Source of the DNA: Pseudomonadota bacterium
Lineage (GTDB): Bacteria > Desulfobacterota > Desulfobacteria > Desulfobacterales > Desulfobacteraceae
DNA: 6,539 nucleotides
Assembly (NCBI GenBank): GCA_018812385.1
Contig: JAHJDU010000640.1
Location: 1 to 6,539, forward strand
Direction of reading: 5' to 3'
Part shown: one piece after another, positions 5,567 through 6,539 of the stretch
Numbering within the stretch: the first letter of the stretch is position 1
Layout of the letters: each line of letters starts with the position of its first letter
The notes under the pieces: generated by a model
Seen by the model: the letters and a program-made list of their open reading frames with translations, nothing else
Told to the model about the DNA's origin: nothing
The model's database searches: none
Translations under genes and position numbers: made by a program

Positions 5567-6539
5567 TCATAAAATGGCTCGTAACCCTTCTATCGCAACC
5601 CTATTGCCCTGGATCTCATTGGACAACGCAAAATTAACAGCATTTATTGCATCAACATTTCTTTTACTCTTATCCTCAAAAGCTTCCCGGTTAAGCACTT
5701 CCCGAAAAATAGCGCTGAATTCCTGTAACCGGTCTTCTGTGAAAACTTTTTGAAAAACAATCTGGGGCTGCTCTGCATAACCGACTTCATCAAGACGTTT
5801 CAGAAGATATGTGATGGTTCGGACGGTTGGCTTAAAGCCAAAGGTCTGTTCAATCAGCACTGGAAAGGCCAGTGGTAATGTAACATGGATAGATTTGTCC
5901 TTGGCCGCACGCTTTCCTTTTATTTTCCGGATCATCAAAAGCTGATGCGCTTCTGCCTGCCGGCATAAGTGCTCTGCCTGAAGAGCGGCAGCCTGAAGGT
6001 ATGCGCTCAAATTGTAGAAACCGGTGTGTATATGCTCAGGAAGCTCAACCCCCCTTCGGCTGAAAGCATATCTGTATTTATGGTCAATCTCGCCCCAGGC
6101 CTCCTCAAGAATCGTCCGTAATTGAAATTCAATCTGAAGCTTTTTCAACTCATCCGGTGCATCTGAATTCTCGCCCAGCGCTACCAGGTAGTGAATGGAT
6201 GAATACCCGCTATATCTAAGATAAAGGCCCTCTGGAATCGTCTCCCCCGGGTCCACGGGCAGAACGAATGATCTTTTGTGATCCGGTTTTCGGATGAATC
6301 GCAGGATTTTCTCATCAGCCAGAAGTTCAAGATAGGCTTTGACTCTATCGATATCTGAAAGACGGAGACAGATAAACCTGATTCCAAGCAGATCATCAAT
6401 TCTTTCCTGAAAATTTTTCTGTGTAATAGGCTTGGCCCCAACCCCAAGTTGTCTGTTCTCTTCGTCGATTTTCTCTATGAGCCTCTTTTTTTCTTTGATG
6501 CGGTAAAGAATTGTATGAAGATTTTCATTTGGTGACGAA
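5567..6539 (-). CDS. RelA/SpoT-type (p)ppGpp synthetase with an extra C-terminal region (5' end cut by window edge)
   Basis: The frame is open from the right edge to the TGA at 5567-5569, with 323 residues visible. Numbering from the first visible residue, the synthetase core runs from 1 to about 190. It shows a basic stretch YRIKEKKRLIEKI (12-24, ATP-side), IDDLLGIR (47-54, with the likely Mg-binding Asp), GYSSIH (111-116, guanine-stacking Tyr) and EFQLRT (138-143, likely catalytic Glu). AWGEIDHKYRY follows at 147-157. These are the hallmarks of pyrophosphate transfer from ATP to GDP or GTP, and all look intact. Residues 190-323 are a mostly helical extension that I do not recognise. No TGS or ACT domain follows, so this is not a long RelA or SpoT. 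An N-terminal hydrolase domain cannot be excluded because that end is missing. An in-frame GTG at 6256 would truncate the core and is not a plausible start. It could be a housekeeping small alarmone synthetase or a toxSAS-type toxin. Confidence 0.88.
   Translation of the reverse strand, partial: SSPNENLHTILYRIKEKKRLIEKIDEENRQLGVGAKPITQKNFQERIDDLLGIRFICLRLSDIDRVKAYLELLADEKILRFIRKPDHKRSFVLPVDPGETIPEGLYLRYSGYSSIHYLVALGENSDAPDELKKLQIEFQLRTILEEAWGEIDHKYRYAFSRRGVELPEHIHTGFYNLSAYLQAAALQAEHLCRQAEAHQLLMIRKIKGKRAAKDKSIHVTLPLAFPVLIEQTFGFKPTVRTITYLLKRLDEVGYAEQPQIVFQKVFTEDRLQEFSAIFREVLNREAFEDKSKRNVDAINAVNFALSNEIQGNRVAIEGLRAIL

Noticed and set aside
6254..6256. GTG at 6256 as the start of the RelA/SpoT gene
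   Set aside because: The frame stays open to the right edge, and the upstream part encodes essential synthetase motifs (IDDLLGIR and the basic ATP-side stretch). The true start lies outside the window.
6181..6447. 88-codon minus-strand frame overlapping the synthetase
   Set aside because: It is a shifted frame over clearly conserved synthetase sequence and has no recognisable protein features. It is not a sign of a frameshift, because the main frame is uninterrupted.

Overview
This is a chromosomal-type window with five genes, all on the minus strand. Two are cut by the window edges. Sequence style (moderate to low GC, a PAS/AAA+ sigma-54 activator with a matching -24/-12 promoter, a VWA-OmpA surface protein, a CigR/RcnB-like secreted protein and an ABM-fold protein) suggests a Gram-negative, Desulfobacterota-like anaerobe. 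That placement is an inference from family resemblance, not from any marker gene.

In transcription order (right to left) the layout is as follows. (1) 6539-5567: a RelA/SpoT-type (p)ppGpp synthetase, missing its N-terminus at the right edge. (2) 5566-5266: a gene-free stretch with a good sigma-70 promoter and a long leader hairpin. (3) 5265-3784: a PAS-AAA+-Fis sigma-54-dependent activator starting at GTG. (4) 3783-3506: a dense regulatory region. It holds a terminator built from two near-identical 14-bp palindromes, a near-consensus sigma-54 promoter, 17-bp-spaced repeats and a 5'UTR hairpin. (5) 3505-3146: a small cysteine-rich ABM-fold protein. (6) 3027-2494: a secreted CigR/RcnB-like protein. 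(7) 2493-2060: an AT-rich gene-free region with two inverted repeats, one built on a 7-base period. (8) 2059-1: a large secreted protein with a VWA domain and two OmpA-like peptidoglycan-binding domains, open through the left edge.

The most coherent unit is the middle one. The sigma-54 activator lies directly upstream of, and co-oriented with, a sigma-54 promoter whose only nearby target is the ABM-fold gene. The paired palindromes sit about 135-150 bp upstream of the predicted start site, where an enhancer for such an activator would be expected. The proposed circuit is: PAS sensing, then activator binding at the paired palindromes, then sigma-54 transcription of the cysteine-rich ABM gene and possibly the CigR-like gene after it. 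The flanking alarmone synthetase and envelope protein could belong to a wider stress or envelope response, but nothing in the sequence proves that link.

No tRNA, rRNA, CRISPR array, transposase or phage gene was seen.
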